Shown: positions 32,778-42,666, numbered from the stretch's first letter. The stretch is 64,000 nt of DNA from Tessaracoccus coleopterorum (GCF_011174705.1 NZ_JAANIJ010000001.1:2232001-2296000), one strand, 5' to 3'. Made by a program: numbers and translations. The notes: a model not told the origin generated them from the sequence alone.

Positions 32778-33750
32778 CGTCGGAGCTCCAGCAGGGCCGC
32801 GGCGAGGGCGCGCAGGTGGAGGTCGGGGTTGACCAGTTCGAGCTGGGCGACCTCGTCCGCAGGGAACGCGTCGACGCCGTGCACCGCGCCGAGCACCGCC
32901 CCGGCCATCGCGGCCACCGTGTCGGAGTCGCCGCCGAGCCCGGCGGCCGCGAGCACCCCGCCCCACGGATCGTCGCGGTAGGCGGCGACGATGGCGAGGG
33001 CCGCCGGGACGGCCTCCTGGGTCGCGACCGACGTGCCGACCAGCGTCTCGATCGCGCCGAGCGGGTCCGGGCCCAACGCCAGCGAGACGGCCCATCTGAT
33101 CCGGTGCGGGACGGAGGCACCGGGCGTCGCGTGGCCCGCGTGGCGCCCTCCTCGGCAGCGGCCACCGCGAGGTCGAGGGCGGCGGGGATGTCGGCGCCCT
33201 CGATGCCCGCTGACACCGCCGCCCCGATGGCGGCGGCGCCCGCGTTTGCGATGCGGGTGTTGTGGGTCAGCACGTCGACGGCGGCGATCTCGCCCACGAA
33301 GTCCGCGAGGGGAAGACGCGGTGCGCGATGCCGAGGGGAGCGACCCGCATGGCGGCGCCGTTGGTGTCGCCCCAGCGCCCGGTCTCCTCGGCAGGGGTGC
33401 CGGCCCGGAAGGCCTCGATCGCCCGCAGCGTCGACGGGCCGAGCAGGTCGAGGGAACCCCTGGCCTCCATCCGGGTGTGCCAGTCGCTCAGCGCGCGGGC
33501 GAACGAGTCGAGGTCCACCCGGCCTTGGCCCTCGACGATCAGCTGGGCGAGGATCACGGCCTGCTCCGTGTCGTCGGTGACGGTGCCCGCGAGCTGGCCC
33601 GGGCTGATCGGGTTCTCCTCGGGCCGGGGTGGAACCGGTCGAGCGTCCCGTACAACTCGGTGATCCGCGCCCTGGTCAGCATCTGCGTGGGCATGCCGAG
33701 CGCGTCACCCAGCGCGAGCCCGATCAGTGCCCTTCCGCCCTCACGTTCAT
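32774..33750 (-). CDS. ADP-ribosylglycohydrolase family protein
   Basis: MNVRAEGRALIGLALGDALG with GMPTQMLTRARI is the classic start. The first metal motif is LAGTVTDDTEQAVILAQ, and the second is GLGGDSDTVAAMAGAVLGAV near the C-terminus, so both halves of the dinuclear magnesium site are present. In between are HTRMEARGSLDLLGPSTLRA, LTHNTRIANAGAAAIGAAVS and PHRIRWAVSLALG. About 325 residues, with frame breaks near 33630, 33310 and 33130. The family removes ADP-ribose from proteins, nucleic acids or small molecules, and some members act on other N-glycosides. It is the first gene of a two-gene operon with the PfkB kinase. Confidence 0.88.
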
Positions 33751-33806
33751 ACCGGCCAGCCTACGGGTGCCGTCCGATCCGGGGCGCTGAGCGTCGGGAA
33801 AGGCGA

Positions 33807-34452
33807 TCAGGATCCGCTGGTGAGGGCGGGGGCCCTCGCGGCGAGCCGTCGCAGCTCGCGCGGTGTCGCGTAGCGGACCTTGCCGTTGCTGGTGTGCCCC
33901 CGCACCACGATCCGAGGGAGCCCAGGCGCAGGGCGGGTCGTGACGTTCGATGAGAACATCCCCTGGTTGCCGACCGAGACGCGCTCGGTGTCCACGCCCC
34001 AACCCTGCGGGACGATCAGGGTCGGGCTTCCGCCGTGCGCGACCAGCACCAGGTCGATCACGGGGCGAGCGGCACCGCCTCGAGGAAGTCGAGCTTGACG
34101 TAGTGCCACATCGAGCAGTGCACCTCGATGAACGGCGGCACCTGCCAGGCCCCGGAGATCCTCCGGGTCTCCGGCGTCCTGCCGAGCAGCAGCGGCTCGT
34201 CCCAGGTGGCCCCCGGCCCTGAACGGGTGGGGTGATGTCTGTGAGGAAGGCGGCCAGCTCGGCGCTGGGCACCAGGTCACCCACGATCCGGCGCAGCTCA
34301 CCCTGTGTCCTGGCCTCGAGACCGATGCCGACCCGCTGGTTCATCTCGTCGAACTCCAGCCGGCCGTCGGCCGCGGCCAGCCTGACCAGTTCGACGGCTC
34401 GCTCACGCTGGGCCGAGGTGATGCGGAGCTGGTCGTCGGGTGCTGGCTGCAT
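33807..34452 (-). CDS. DUF1707 domain protein (second copy)
   Basis: The N-terminal LRITSAQRERAVELVRLAAA DGRLEFDEMNQRVG is a clear DUF1707 domain. After it come a linker and a beta-rich part, WDEPLLLGRTPETRRISGAW, PPFIEVHCSMWHYVKLDFLE, VIDLVLVAHGGSPTLIVPQG and TERVSVGNQGMFSSNVTTRP, ending in basic RYATPRELRRLAARA. It differs from the copy at 9918 outside the DUF1707 domain. About 215 residues, two frame breaks (about 34205 and 34075). The CAGAAT hexamer 6 nt before the ATG suggests a leaderless mRNA. Function unknown. Confidence 0.75.
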
Positions 34453-34553
34453 GCCACCATTCTGGCAGCAGGCCGCGCCACGGACCCGGACGCGCCTACG
34501 GATGGGACACCCCGGGTGAACTGGCGGGCGCGCGTGAGGCAGACTCTTGCCAC

Positions 34554-35765
34554 GTGCGTTTCTCAGCTCTGATCGGTGGCATCCTCATCCAGCTCGTCGT
34601 GGGAGGGGTGTACGCGTGGAGCCTCTTCGCCCGGGCCCTCCAGTCGCCCGACGCGATGGGTCTCGGCCACGTTGAGGCGACCATCCCGTTCGAGGTGGCC
34701 ATCGGGATGATCTTCGTCGGCACCTCGATCGGCGGCCGGTTGCAGGACCGCAGCAACCCCCGCCTCGTGGCGCTGCTCGGCAGCGTCATCTACGCCGGGG
34801 CATCATGCTCGCCTCCCTGGCCCGGGACGCGGGCGACCTGTGGCTCCTCGTCCTCGGCTACGGCCTCATCGGCGGGTTCGGCCTCGGTATGGCCTACATC
34901 GTTCCGGTGGCGCTGCTGCAGAAGTGGTTCCCGCGGCAGCGGGCGCTCGTCACCGGGCTCGCCGTCGGTGGGTTCGGGTTCGGCGCCACGCTGACGTCGC
35001 CCGTCGCGTCCAGCCTCATCGATGCCAACCCGACGACGCCAGCCGCCGCCTTCCTCCCCATCGGGCTCGGCTACCTGGTGCTCGGTGTGATCGGGTCGCT
35101 CCTGTTGTTCACACCTCCCGCTGCGGAGGAGACCACTGCCGAGGGTGACTCCATGACGGTGCAGCAGGCGCTGCGCACCCGCAGTGGTTCCTGCTGACGG
35201 CCATCCTCACGGTCGCCGTCGCGGCGGGCATCTCGCTGGTGTCGATGATGGCCGCCGCATCCGTCGACGTGGCCGGGATCGACCCCGCGTCGGTGGCGAC
35301 CGTGGTCGGCGTGCTCGCGCTGTTCAACGGCGCGGGTCGCATCGCATGGGCCTCCGTCGCGCAACGGATCGGCCAACTCCCGGTGCTTGCCGCGATCCTC
35401 GTCCTGGAGGGTGCGGCGCTGCTCCTGCTGCCGCACACCACCGACATGGCGTTCCTCGCGCTGGCCGCCGTCGTCTACCTCTGCTACGGCGGCGCGTTCG
35501 GCACCCTGCCCTCGGCCGCGGGCGCGTTCTTCGGGCTCCGGCACGCGGGGCCATCTACGGCCTGATGCTGGTCGGCTGGTCGCTGGCCGGGGTCGTCGGG
35601 CCGCTGGTCGCCTCGGCGCTGGTGGGCCCGGGCGGCAACTACCGCCTCGCCTTCAGCGTGATGGGTGCCCTCGCGGTTGCGGGCGTCGCCCTCCCGCTCG
35701 TGACGCGCCCGCCGCGGCGCGCCGGAGACGCTGACACCCTCGAGGAGGAGCTGGCCAGCGCCTGA
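34554..35765 (+). CDS. Major facilitator superfamily transporter, OFA (oxalate/formate antiporter-like) type
   Basis: A twelve-helix transporter of about 405 residues starting GTG (VRFSALIGGILIQLVVGGVY AWSLF). That opening, GMIFVGTSIGGRLQDRSNPR (MFS loop 2-3), LGYGLIGGFGLGMAYIVPVA and LLQKWFPRQRALVTGLAVGGFGFG are characteristic of the OFA group. The C-terminal half has FNGAGRIAWASVAQRIG and a final cytoplasmic tail RAGDADTLEEELASA. Frame breaks near 34800, 35180 and 35550. The substrate is likely a small carboxylate, but it is not determined. Confidence 0.85.
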
Positions 35766-35775
35766 GGGCGGGGTG

Positions 35776-36372
35776 CTAGAGGACGCCCAGCCCGACCAGC
35801 CAGACGCGGGTCGCGGCGTCGGTGGTGAACACGTGTCCCCTCCAACCGAGCTCCACTGCGGCCGCCACGTTGGCGGGGTTGTCGTCGATGTAGGCGATCT
35901 GCTGCGGGTCCAACCCCAGCCGGGCGGCGACATGCCGGTAGAGGTCGGGATCCGGCTTCGTCATCCCGACGGTGGCCGACACGAACAGGTGGTTGACCTC
36001 GCGCCGCCAGGCCGCCGCGTCGGCCGCCTTCTGCATGGCGTGCGGCGAATTGGTGAGCACCGCGACGCTCACCCCGGAACCCCGGACGTCGCGCAGCAGT
36101 TGGCGCGCCGTCGAGCGGAGTTCGGTCCACCCGGCGGCATCCAGGCCCGCGATCTCCTCGACGAGCGCGTCCGTCGGCTCCACGCCGAGATCCTCCAGGA
36201 TCGGGCCCCAGTAGTCGATCGCCGGGCAGCCCGCGTCGTAGCCGACGCGCCCGTCCCAGTACCGCATGGACAGCGCCTCCTCCTCGACGCCGAGGCGTCT
36301 GGCCAGGTCCGGCAGCAGCGAGGGAGGGGAGGCGAGGACTTCTCCGAGGTCGAACACAACTGCGTGGATCAT
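35776..36372 (-). CDS. HAD-family hydrolase
   Basis: Intact, 198 residues. It is a HAD subfamily IA fold with an unusual motif I, VFDLGEVLASPP, where the second Asp of DxD is replaced by Gly-Glu (nucleophile D retained). Motif II is VAVLTNS, the Lys is in VGMTKPDPDLYRHVAARLG, and motif III is AYIDDNPANVAAAVELGW. The DLGxVL start is common in the YihX/epoxide-hydrolase-N-like HAD group that acts on sugar phosphates. TACGAT lies 7 nt before the ATG, so the mRNA is probably leaderless. Confidence 0.85.
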   Translation of the reverse strand: MIHAVVFDLGEVLASPPSLLPDLARRLGVEEEALSMRYWDGRVGYDAGCPAIDYWGPILEDLGVEPTDALVEEIAGLDAAGWTELRSTARQLLRDVRGSGVSVAVLTNSPHAMQKAADAAAWRREVNHLFVSATVGMTKPDPDLYRHVAARLGLDPQQIAYIDDNPANVAAAVELGWRGHVFTTDAATRVWLVGLGVL

Positions 36373-36426
36373 GTCCCCGATCGTAGGCGCTGGGGCGGCT
36401 CCCGGGGCGGACCCGCAGGGAGCCGG

Positions 36427-36447
36427 TGAGCCACTTGGCGTGGCTCA
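36427..36447. promoter_or_regulatory. Hairpin or operator upstream of the NCS1 permease
   Basis: An 8-bp inverted repeat, TGAGCCAC/GTGGCTCA with a 5-nt gap, lies in the divergent region between the HAD gene and the permease gene. The permease then has an AAGGGGAG ribosome site. The palindrome could bind a regulator. No known consensus is recognised. Confidence 0.35.
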
Positions 36448-36499
36448 GCCCGCGGGCGAGCGTGGGGTCTAGGTTTGGGGCGCAGAAAGGGGAGACGAC

Positions 36500-37933
36500 A
36501 TGACCGACACTCCGGCCGGGGCACCGGCGCAACGTCCATCGAGATCAACGGCATCAACGTCATCGCGGAAGAGGAGCGGAAGGGGCATCCCCGCGACCTG
36601 TTCATGCCGTGGTTCGCGGCCAACATCTCCATCCTCGCGATCCCGTACGGCGTGTGGTTCCTCGGGTTCGGGATCTCGTTCTGGCAGGCGAGCGTCGCCG
36701 GCGTCCTCGGCGTCATCGCCTCGTTCCTTCTCGTCGGCTTCTCCTCGCTCGCAGGCAAGGTGGGCTCGGCCCCACGATGATCCTGTCGCGGGCCGCGTTC
36801 GGCGTGCGGGGCAACGCGCTGCCGTCGGTGATCGGCTACCTGATCCTCGTCGGTTGGGAGATCGTGCTCGTGACGCTCGCCACGCTGGCCACCAACACGG
36901 TGCTCGGCAGGCTCGGCTGGGCCACGGGTAACGCGTCGTTGATCATCTCGTTCCTGATCATCGCCGCCATCATCATGGCGGCCGGCATCCTCGGCTTCGA
37001 CGCCATCATGAAGGTCCAGACGTGGATCACCTGGGCCACGGCGGTGCTGACCGTCGCCTACATCGCGCTGACCATCTCGCACATCAACCTCTCCGCCGTG
37101 ATGGCCATCCCCGCCGGGTCGTTCCAGGCCGTGATCGGCGCGCTCGTGCTCGCCATGACCGGCTTCGGCCTCTCCTGGGCCAACTCGGCCTCCGACTACT
37201 CGCGCTACCTGCCGCGCTCGGCCTCCAGCACCGGCGTCGTCGGCTGGACCACCTTCGGCGCCTCGGTGGCCCCATCGTGCTCGTCATCTACGGCCTCCTG
37301 CTCGCCGGTTCCGACCCGCCCTCAGCGAGGCGGTCAACAGCGACCCCATCGGCGCGCTGACCGGCATCCTTCCGCTCTGGTTCCTGGTGCCGTTCGTGAT
37401 CGTCGCGATCCTCGGCCTGGTCGGCGGCGCCGTCCTGGACATCTACTCGTCCGGGCTGACGCTGCTCGCGCTCGGGCTGCCCGTGAAGCGGTGGCAGGCC
37501 GCGGCCCTCGACGGTGTGCTGATGATCATCGGCACCATCTACATCGTGTGGTTCTCGCCCAACTTCATCGGCCCGTTCCAGGGCTTCCTCATCACGCTCG
37601 GCGTCCCGCTGGCCGTGTGGGTGGGCGTGTTCCTCGCCGACCTGATGCTGCGCCGTCAGGGCTACCACGACACGGCGCTCTTCGATGCGGCCGGGCCCTA
37701 CGGGTCGGTCAACTGGGTCTCGGTCGCGCTCGTGGTGATCGGCTCGTTCATCGGGTGGGCCTCGTCACCAACACGATGGCCAGCTTCACTATGTGGCAGG
37801 GGTACCTGCTCGGCCCGCTCGGGGTAAGGAGGGCGCGTGGGCGTACTCGAACCTCGGCGTCCTCGTGGCCATCCTGATCGGCTTCTTCGGCTACTGGGCG
37901 CTGTGCGGGCGCCGCGTGCGTCAGCAGCCGTGA
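36500..37933 (+). CDS. NCS1-family (cytosine/purine/allantoin-type) permease
   Basis: A transporter of about 480 residues and twelve helices. [34 protein letters not shown] is the typical NCS1 opening, followed by [20 protein letters not shown] and [20 protein letters not shown] (helix 3), then [28 protein letters not shown], the family substrate-site region. [20 protein letters not shown] and the final [20 protein letters not shown] complete it. Around six frame breaks (36535, 36770, 37270, 37318, 37760 and 37830). No salvage enzyme is adjacent to name the substrate. Confidence 0.85.
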
Positions 37934-37934
37934 G

Positions 37935-38276
37935 GTGCTGACGCTGCGCTCCCTCGCGCTGTTCGTGGCGGCCGCCGTGTGTGAGATCGGCGGCGCCTGG
38001 TTGGTGTGGCAGGGCATCCGGGAGCATCGGGGCTGGGTGTGGATCGGTGGTGGCGTCATCCTGCTCGGCCTGTACGGGGCCGTCGCGACGTTGCAGCCCG
38101 ACGCCAACTTCGGCCGGATCCTCGCCGCCTACGGTGGGGTGTTCATCGCGGGCTCGCTGCTGTGGGGGATGGCCGTCGACGGGTTCCGCCCCGACCGCTG
38201 GGACGTCGTCGGCGCCCTGATCGCGCTGGTGGGCGTCGCCGTCATCATGTATGCCCCGAGGACCCAGGTCGGCTGA
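37935..38276 (+). CDS. YnfA/UPF0060 family membrane protein
   Basis: Intact, 113 residues, GTG start 1 bp after the permease stop. [53 protein letters not shown] and [29 protein letters not shown] are near-diagnostic for YnfA. It is a four-helix small membrane protein distantly like SMR efflux pumps. Function is not settled. The second 58-nt repeat array follows immediately. Confidence 0.95.
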   Translation: MLTLRSLALFVAAAVCEIGGAWLVWQGIREHRGWVWIGGGVILLGLYGAVATLQPDANFGRILAAYGGVFIAGSLLWGMAVDGFRPDRWDVVGALIALVGVAVIMYAPRTQVG

Positions 38277-38280
38277 CCCC

Positions 38281-38577
38281 GGGGCGCCTCCCGTGAAAAT
38301 CGGCCACTGGCCGTTTCTGCCTGGTCCGGTGGGAAGTATCGGCCACTGACGGGGGCGGGGCGCCGCCCGTGAAAATCGGCTACTGGCCGTTTCTGCCTGG
38401 TCCGGTGGGAAGTATCGGCCACTGACCGGGGCGGGCGCCTCCCGTGAAAATCGGCCACTGGCCGTTTCTGCCTGGTCCGGTGGGAAGTATCGGCCACTGA
38501 CCGGGACGGGGCGCCTCCCGTGAAAATCGGCCACTGGCCGTTTCTGCCCGGTCAGGTGGGAAGTATCGGCCACTGAC
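38281..38577. repeat. Array of four 58-nt repeat cores (locus 2)
   Basis: Cores begin at 38293, 38369, 38444 and 38520 with a period of 76 nt (one interval is 75, probably a lost G). Each is GTGAAAATCGGCCACTGGCC ... GAAGTATCGGCCACTGAC and is nearly identical to its neighbours. Linkers are 18 nt and very GC-rich. Inside each core ATCGGCCACTG occurs twice, 39 nt apart, and the first copy is part of the palindrome CGGCCACTGGCCG. The array fills the gap between the convergent ynfA and HAD genes. A period of 76 is not a multiple of three, which argues against coding. Confidence 0.92.
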
Positions 38578-38583
38578 CCCGGG

Positions 38584-39297
38584 TCAGGCCTGGTTGTCGA
38601 TCGCGACGAGCAGGCCGTCGCCGGTGTCGCTCACACGCACACTGCTGAGGTCCCGACCACGGCATGCGCCGACGCGATGTCCACGGCCGGATGGGAGGTC
38701 GCCACCCCCAGCACAGGGCTCCCCGCCGCGAGCCCCGCCCCGATGCCGGCCGGGGCATCCTCGACGACCAGGCACCGCTCGGGGGCGAACCCCAGCCGGG
38801 CGGCGGCGAGAAGGTAGCCCTGCGGATCTGGTTTGCCCACCCGCACGTCCTCCGCGGCCACCATGACCTCGGGATAGGAAGACCTGCCGCGGCGAGCCGC
38901 CTGCGCATCAGCCCACGGTTGCCCGAGGTGACCACGGCCCAGCGCCCGGGCGGCAGCGCGGCGAGCAACCCGGCGGCCGCAGGCAGCGCCGCGATGTCGT
39001 CGAAGTCGCCGAGTTCCAGCCTGTCGAGGAACTCCACCGACTCCGCGACCCGCTCGCGGGCAGGAACATGGCGATGGTGTCCTCGCTGCGTCGCCCGTGG
39101 CTGACGCTGAGCAGTTCGTCCAGATCGACGTCGTGCGCCTCGCACCATGCCCGCCAGGAACGCACCACGGCCGGGGTGGAGTCGACGAGTGTGCCGTCGA
39201 TGTCGAACAGGATCGCGTCCACCTCGAAGCGTCGCGGTGCGCTCCGCCCACCGGCCGTCTCCGGCGCCGGGCCGGTAGGTGGCTGGGTCAGGATCAT
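38584..39297 (-). CDS. HAD-family phosphatase/phosphomutase (beta-phosphoglucomutase-like)
   Basis: Motif [21 protein letters not shown] has the nucleophile and acid Asp pair. The cap region is [20 protein letters not shown], motif II is [20 protein letters not shown], the Lys is in [20 protein letters not shown] and motif III is [20 protein letters not shown]. This is the pattern of the beta-PGM/GPP subgroup of HAD phosphatases acting on sugar or glycerol phosphates. About 238 residues. Frame breaks near 39060, 38880 and 38655. The ATG lies 6 nt after TAGACT, which overlaps the mutY stop codon. Confidence 0.87.
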
Positions 39298-39306
39298 CTG
39301 GTGAGT

Positions 39307-40179
39307 CTATGGCCAGGGGAGCGTGAACCCGGCCGGTGTCTCGCGTGCCAATCCGTCGGCGACCAGCCCTCAGCCGCGCGGTGCAGTTGCACGGCGTCGG
39401 GCCAGGCGATGTCACCGAGCGGCACCGCCGACCCGGTGGCGCGCAGCGCGGCCATGATCCGGCCCCGCGCCTGCCGGTCGGTTCCCTCCCAGGCCTGCGC
39501 CACCCGCTGGGGCCGTCCCAGGCTGGGCGACCGGCCGCCAGCCAGGCGCAGTGCAGGGAGACGGGGCAGCGGTGGCAGGCGGGGTTCCGGGCGGTGCAGA
39601 TCACGGCGCCGAGCTCCATCGACGAGGCGGCCCAGAGGGCGGCGTCCGCGTCCGTGTCGGGTACCCAGGCGTCCGCGGCCCGACGTTCGGCTGCCGTGAC
39701 GTGGGCCGTCGGATGCTCGACACCCCGCTCGAGGCGGGCCAGCACCCTGCGCACGTTGACGTCCAGCACGACCGACCGGCGCCCGAACGCGAACGCAAGC
39801 ACCGCGGCGGCGGTGTAGCGGCCGATCCCGGGCAGGGCAAGCAGCGCGTCCCCGTCATCGGGCACCTCACCGGCGTGCCGCCCCACGATCGCGACCGCCG
39901 CCTCCCGGAGGCGCAGCGCCCGCCGCGGATAACCGAGCCGGCCCCACGCGCGCAGCACGTCCGCAGTCGGGGCCGCCGCGAGATGGGCAGGGGTGGGCCA
40001 ACGCGCCATCCAGTCGCGCCAGGGGCCCTCTACCCGCGTCGTCGGGGTCTGCTGCAGCATGATCTCGCTCACCAGAACGCCCCAGGCGGTGGTGTCCGGA
40101 TCGCGCCAGGGCAGGGCCGGGCCTCGGCCGTGAACCAGGTGGCCAGGCCCGCCCTGACGGCGTCGACGTCCGGGCTCAC
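39307..40179 (-). CDS. mutY: A/G-specific adenine glycosylase
   Basis: Removes adenine mispaired with 8-oxoguanine. It opens with RGPALPWRDPDTTAWGVLVS EIMLQQTPTTRV, including the catalytic Glu. The HhH motif LPGIGRYTAAAVLAFAFG is followed by VVLDVNVRRVLARL with the catalytic Asp. The 4Fe-4S ligands have the classic C-x6-C-x2-C-x5-C spacing in ICTARNPACHRCPVSLHCAW. The length is about 290 residues, so it has the short actinobacterial C-terminus ending GLARETPAGFTLPWP. The GTG start overlaps the preceding gene's stop. Frame breaks near 40125, 39525 and 39345. Confidence 0.93.
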
Positions 40180-40676
40180 TCGCCGAGCAGGTGCCCCACG
40201 GCCTCGTTGGCCGAGCGGCGTTTCGCGAGGGCCGCACGCATCATCTGCACGTCGCCGGGCAGCACCTGGAGGTATGCCTCGAGCCAGAGCCGGGGCAACT
40301 GACGGGCGGTGTTCGTCTCGAGGTTGGAGTCGACCATCACGGAGATCGCGGCGGCCGCCTCGTTGGCGATCTTGCCATGCAGTTCCTCGTTGGAGATGCG
40401 CTTCAGCCCGAAAAGGGTCGAGGCGTAGCCGGGATCGTTCAGGGTGGTCTCGAAGTAGAGGATCGCGGCGTCGCGCATGGCGTTGAAGTAGTCGGTCGGC
40501 CCCGCCTCGGCCAGTGCGGGGGCGGTCTCCTTCACGAACTTGTCGATCGTCCTTCGGGCACGGCGGGCGTCGAAGCCGCGGCCCTCGATCACGAGCGCGA
40601 GCCAGAACCCGAGAAAGTGGTCGGCCTTGGTCGCCTTCCTGCCGTAGCGCGCGCGGTCGAGTTCCGGAGAGGTCAT
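40176..40676 (-). CDS. Hypothetical helical protein
   Basis: An intact, soluble, mostly helical protein of about 166 residues from ATG 40676 (MTSPELDRARYGRKATKADH). An earlier in-frame start at 40703 is possible. Recognisable stretches are DHFLGFWLALVIEGRGF, RTIDKFVKETAPALAEAGPT DYFNAMRDAAILYFETTLND and LPRLWLEAYLQVLPGDVQMM. I do not recognise the family with confidence. It is coupled to mutY by a 4-bp overlap and lies after dnaB, so it may share their transcript. Confidence 0.75.
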   Translation of the reverse strand: MTSPELDRARYGRKATKADHFLGFWLALVIEGRGFDARRARRTIDKFVKETAPALAEAGPTDYFNAMRDAAILYFETTLNDPGYASTLFGLKRISNEELHGKIANEAAAAISVMVDSNLETNTARQLPRLWLEAYLQVLPGDVQMMRAALAKRRSANEAVGHLLGE

Positions 40677-40717
40677 GCCCCGAAACATAGCCGACGGGCC
40701 CACGCCGGGAAACCCAC

Positions 40718-42132
40718 CTATCCCACCTGTGTCCGTCCCCCACGCACCCCGATGCTCTGGCGGGGTCGGGAGCCGTCAGAGGGGGCGTTGGTGAAGCGGC
40801 TGTAGTGGCCCTGGAACAGGGCGTCGATCTTGCCGGTCTCGCCGTTTCGGTGTTTGGGGATGTGGAAGGTCGCGAGGCCACGTTCCTCATCGGACGGGTT
40901 CTGCGAGTACATCTCGGGGCGGTGCAACATGATCACCATGTCGGCGTCCTGCTCGAGCGAACCCGATTCGCGCAGGTCGGACAGCTGTGGGATGCCGTCC
41001 TTGCGCTGCTCGGTGTTACGCGACAGCTGCGACAGCGCGATGACGGGGATGTCCAGTTCCTTGGCGATCAGCTTGATCTGACGCGAGAACTCGGAGACCT
41101 CTAGCTGGCGCGACTCGACCTTCTTGCCGGAGCTCATCAGCTGGATGTAGTCGATGGCGAGGAGTTGGAGGTCGTTGCGCTGCTTCAGACGGCGGGCCTT
41201 TGCGCGGATCTCCATCATCGTGAGGTTGGGGGAGTCGTCGATGAAGAAGTTCTTCTCGGCGAGGATCGCGGCCTTGTCCGTGATGCGCTGCCAGTCGTTC
41301 TCATCCATCTTGGCGCCGCCACCGCGGATGCGGTTGAGTGGAATGGACGCCTCGGCGCTGAGGATCTTCATCACGATCTCGGTGCGGCTCATCTCGAGGG
41401 AGAAGAACGCGGCCGTGAGGTTGTTGTGGATGGCGGCGCTGCGGCAGATGTCGAGCGCGAACGTCGACTTACCCACGCCCGGTCGGGCCGCGACGATGAT
41501 CATCTGGCCGCCGTGGAAGCCGTTGGTGATCCGGTCGAGCTCGGCGAACCCCGTCGGCACGCCCGAGATGCCGTCGCCGGAGTTCTGGATCGACTCGATC
41601 TCGTCGAAGGTCGGCTCGATGAGCTCGCGCAGCGACTTGTAGTCCTCGGAGGCCTTCTTCTCGGTGACCTCGAACATGGTCTGCTGGGCCTCGTCGACGA
41701 TCTTGTCGACCTCGCCCTGCCCCTGGTAACCGAGCTGCGCGATCCGGATCGACGCGTTCACCAGCCGCCTGAGGACGGCCTTGTCGCGGACGATCTCCGC
41801 GTAGTAGGGGCGTTGGCGGCGATGGAGACGCTCGAGAGGAGGTCATGGAGGTAGACGGCGCCGCCGATCTTGGCCAGCTGGCCCGTCTTGCCCAGTTCAC
41901 CCGCCACCGTGATCGGATCGGCGGGTTCGCCGCGTCCGTACAGGGTCAGGATCGCGTCGAAGATCGTCTCGTGGTTGGGGCGGTAGAAGTCCACTCCACG
42001 GAGGGTCTCGGCCGCATCGGAGATCGCGTCCTTCGACATCAGCATCGCGCCGAGGACACTCTGCTCCGCAGCCAGGTCCTGGGGCGGTGTGCGATCGAGT
42101 GTACGGTCCTCGTGGACTGGAGCCTGACTCAT
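40718..42132 (-). CDS. dnaB: Replicative DNA helicase
   Basis: The hexameric fork helicase. The N-terminal primase-interacting domain is LAAEQSVLGAMLMSKDAISD ... YRPNHETIFDAILTLYGRGEP. The RecA-like motor has Walker A in IIVAARPGVGKSTFALDICR, SAEASIPLNRIRGG, Walker B QLLAIDYIQLMSSG and VIALSQLSRNTEQRKDGIPQ LSDLRESGSLEQDADMVIML. The protein is about 471 residues, usual length, with no intein. One frame break near 41813, between SIAANA and YYAEIVRDK. A strong GAGGAGGTG ribosome site precedes the ATG. The usual rpsF-ssb-rpsR-rplI neighbours are absent. Instead a cluster of DnaA boxes lies upstream. Confidence 0.97.
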
Positions 42133-42216
42133 GGCACCTCCTCACCGGTACATCCAACGCAGCCAACAGGCTAGGGCACCCACAAGGGTCCCCGGTCCCG
42201 GCCCTGTCGACAAGCC

Positions 42217-42589
42217 TGTGGACAGGGTGTGGACAACTTCCGGAGCGCCGATTGCGGGCTGTGGACGAACCTACCAGCTGAGCGTGAAACTACTGTTATC
42301 AAATCGTTACCTTTGTGGGCGCGGGCCGGGTTTCCGCGATTTGTCCACATATCGCCGTGAGGCCGGGTGTCGCGGCCGACGGGCCGCACGCTGCGTGAGG
42401 GCTGGAGCGCCCGGAGCGAGCCGGGCGGGCCGTTCAAACCCCATCTGGCCTCGGGTTATGCCATGACACGGGCCGGTTGGACCTGGCGGCCGGACCCGTG
42501 CTATAAGGCCCGGGTGTGTCCGACCGGCATCGGAACCCCCTCGCTGTCGGCGAGGTTATCCACAGCCCTTGTGGGTTGTGTGTGGACAA
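42217..42589. promoter_or_regulatory. Cluster of six DnaA boxes upstream of dnaB
   Basis: The 570-bp divergent gap between dnaB and csoR holds 42228-42236 (TTGTCCACA on the minus strand), 42341-42349 (TTGTCCACA), 42556-42564 (TTATCCACA, the E. coli consensus) and 42581-42589 (TTGTCCACA, minus), plus one-mismatch boxes at 42217-42225 and 42260-42268. An AT-rich stretch (42286-42315, 10 of 30 bases G/C) sits between them. Known origins in this phylum lie beside dnaA/dnaN, so this may be a regulatory or titration site rather than oriC. Confidence 0.75.
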
Positions 42590-42666
42590 CTGGGTCGCCA
42601 AGCGTGGAAAACGGTGGATTTCTCGTTCCTGGCGACCCGGTGACCAGGGGTGGCGGTTGAGACAGG

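Noticed and set aside
38281-38577. CRISPR array
   Set aside because: Repeats are 58 nt with 18-nt near-identical linkers rather than unique spacers, and no cas genes are nearby.
42180-42600. Chromosomal replication origin
   Set aside because: Known origins in this group lie beside dnaA and dnaN, which are not in the window. The DnaA-box cluster is reported only as a regulatory or origin-like candidate.
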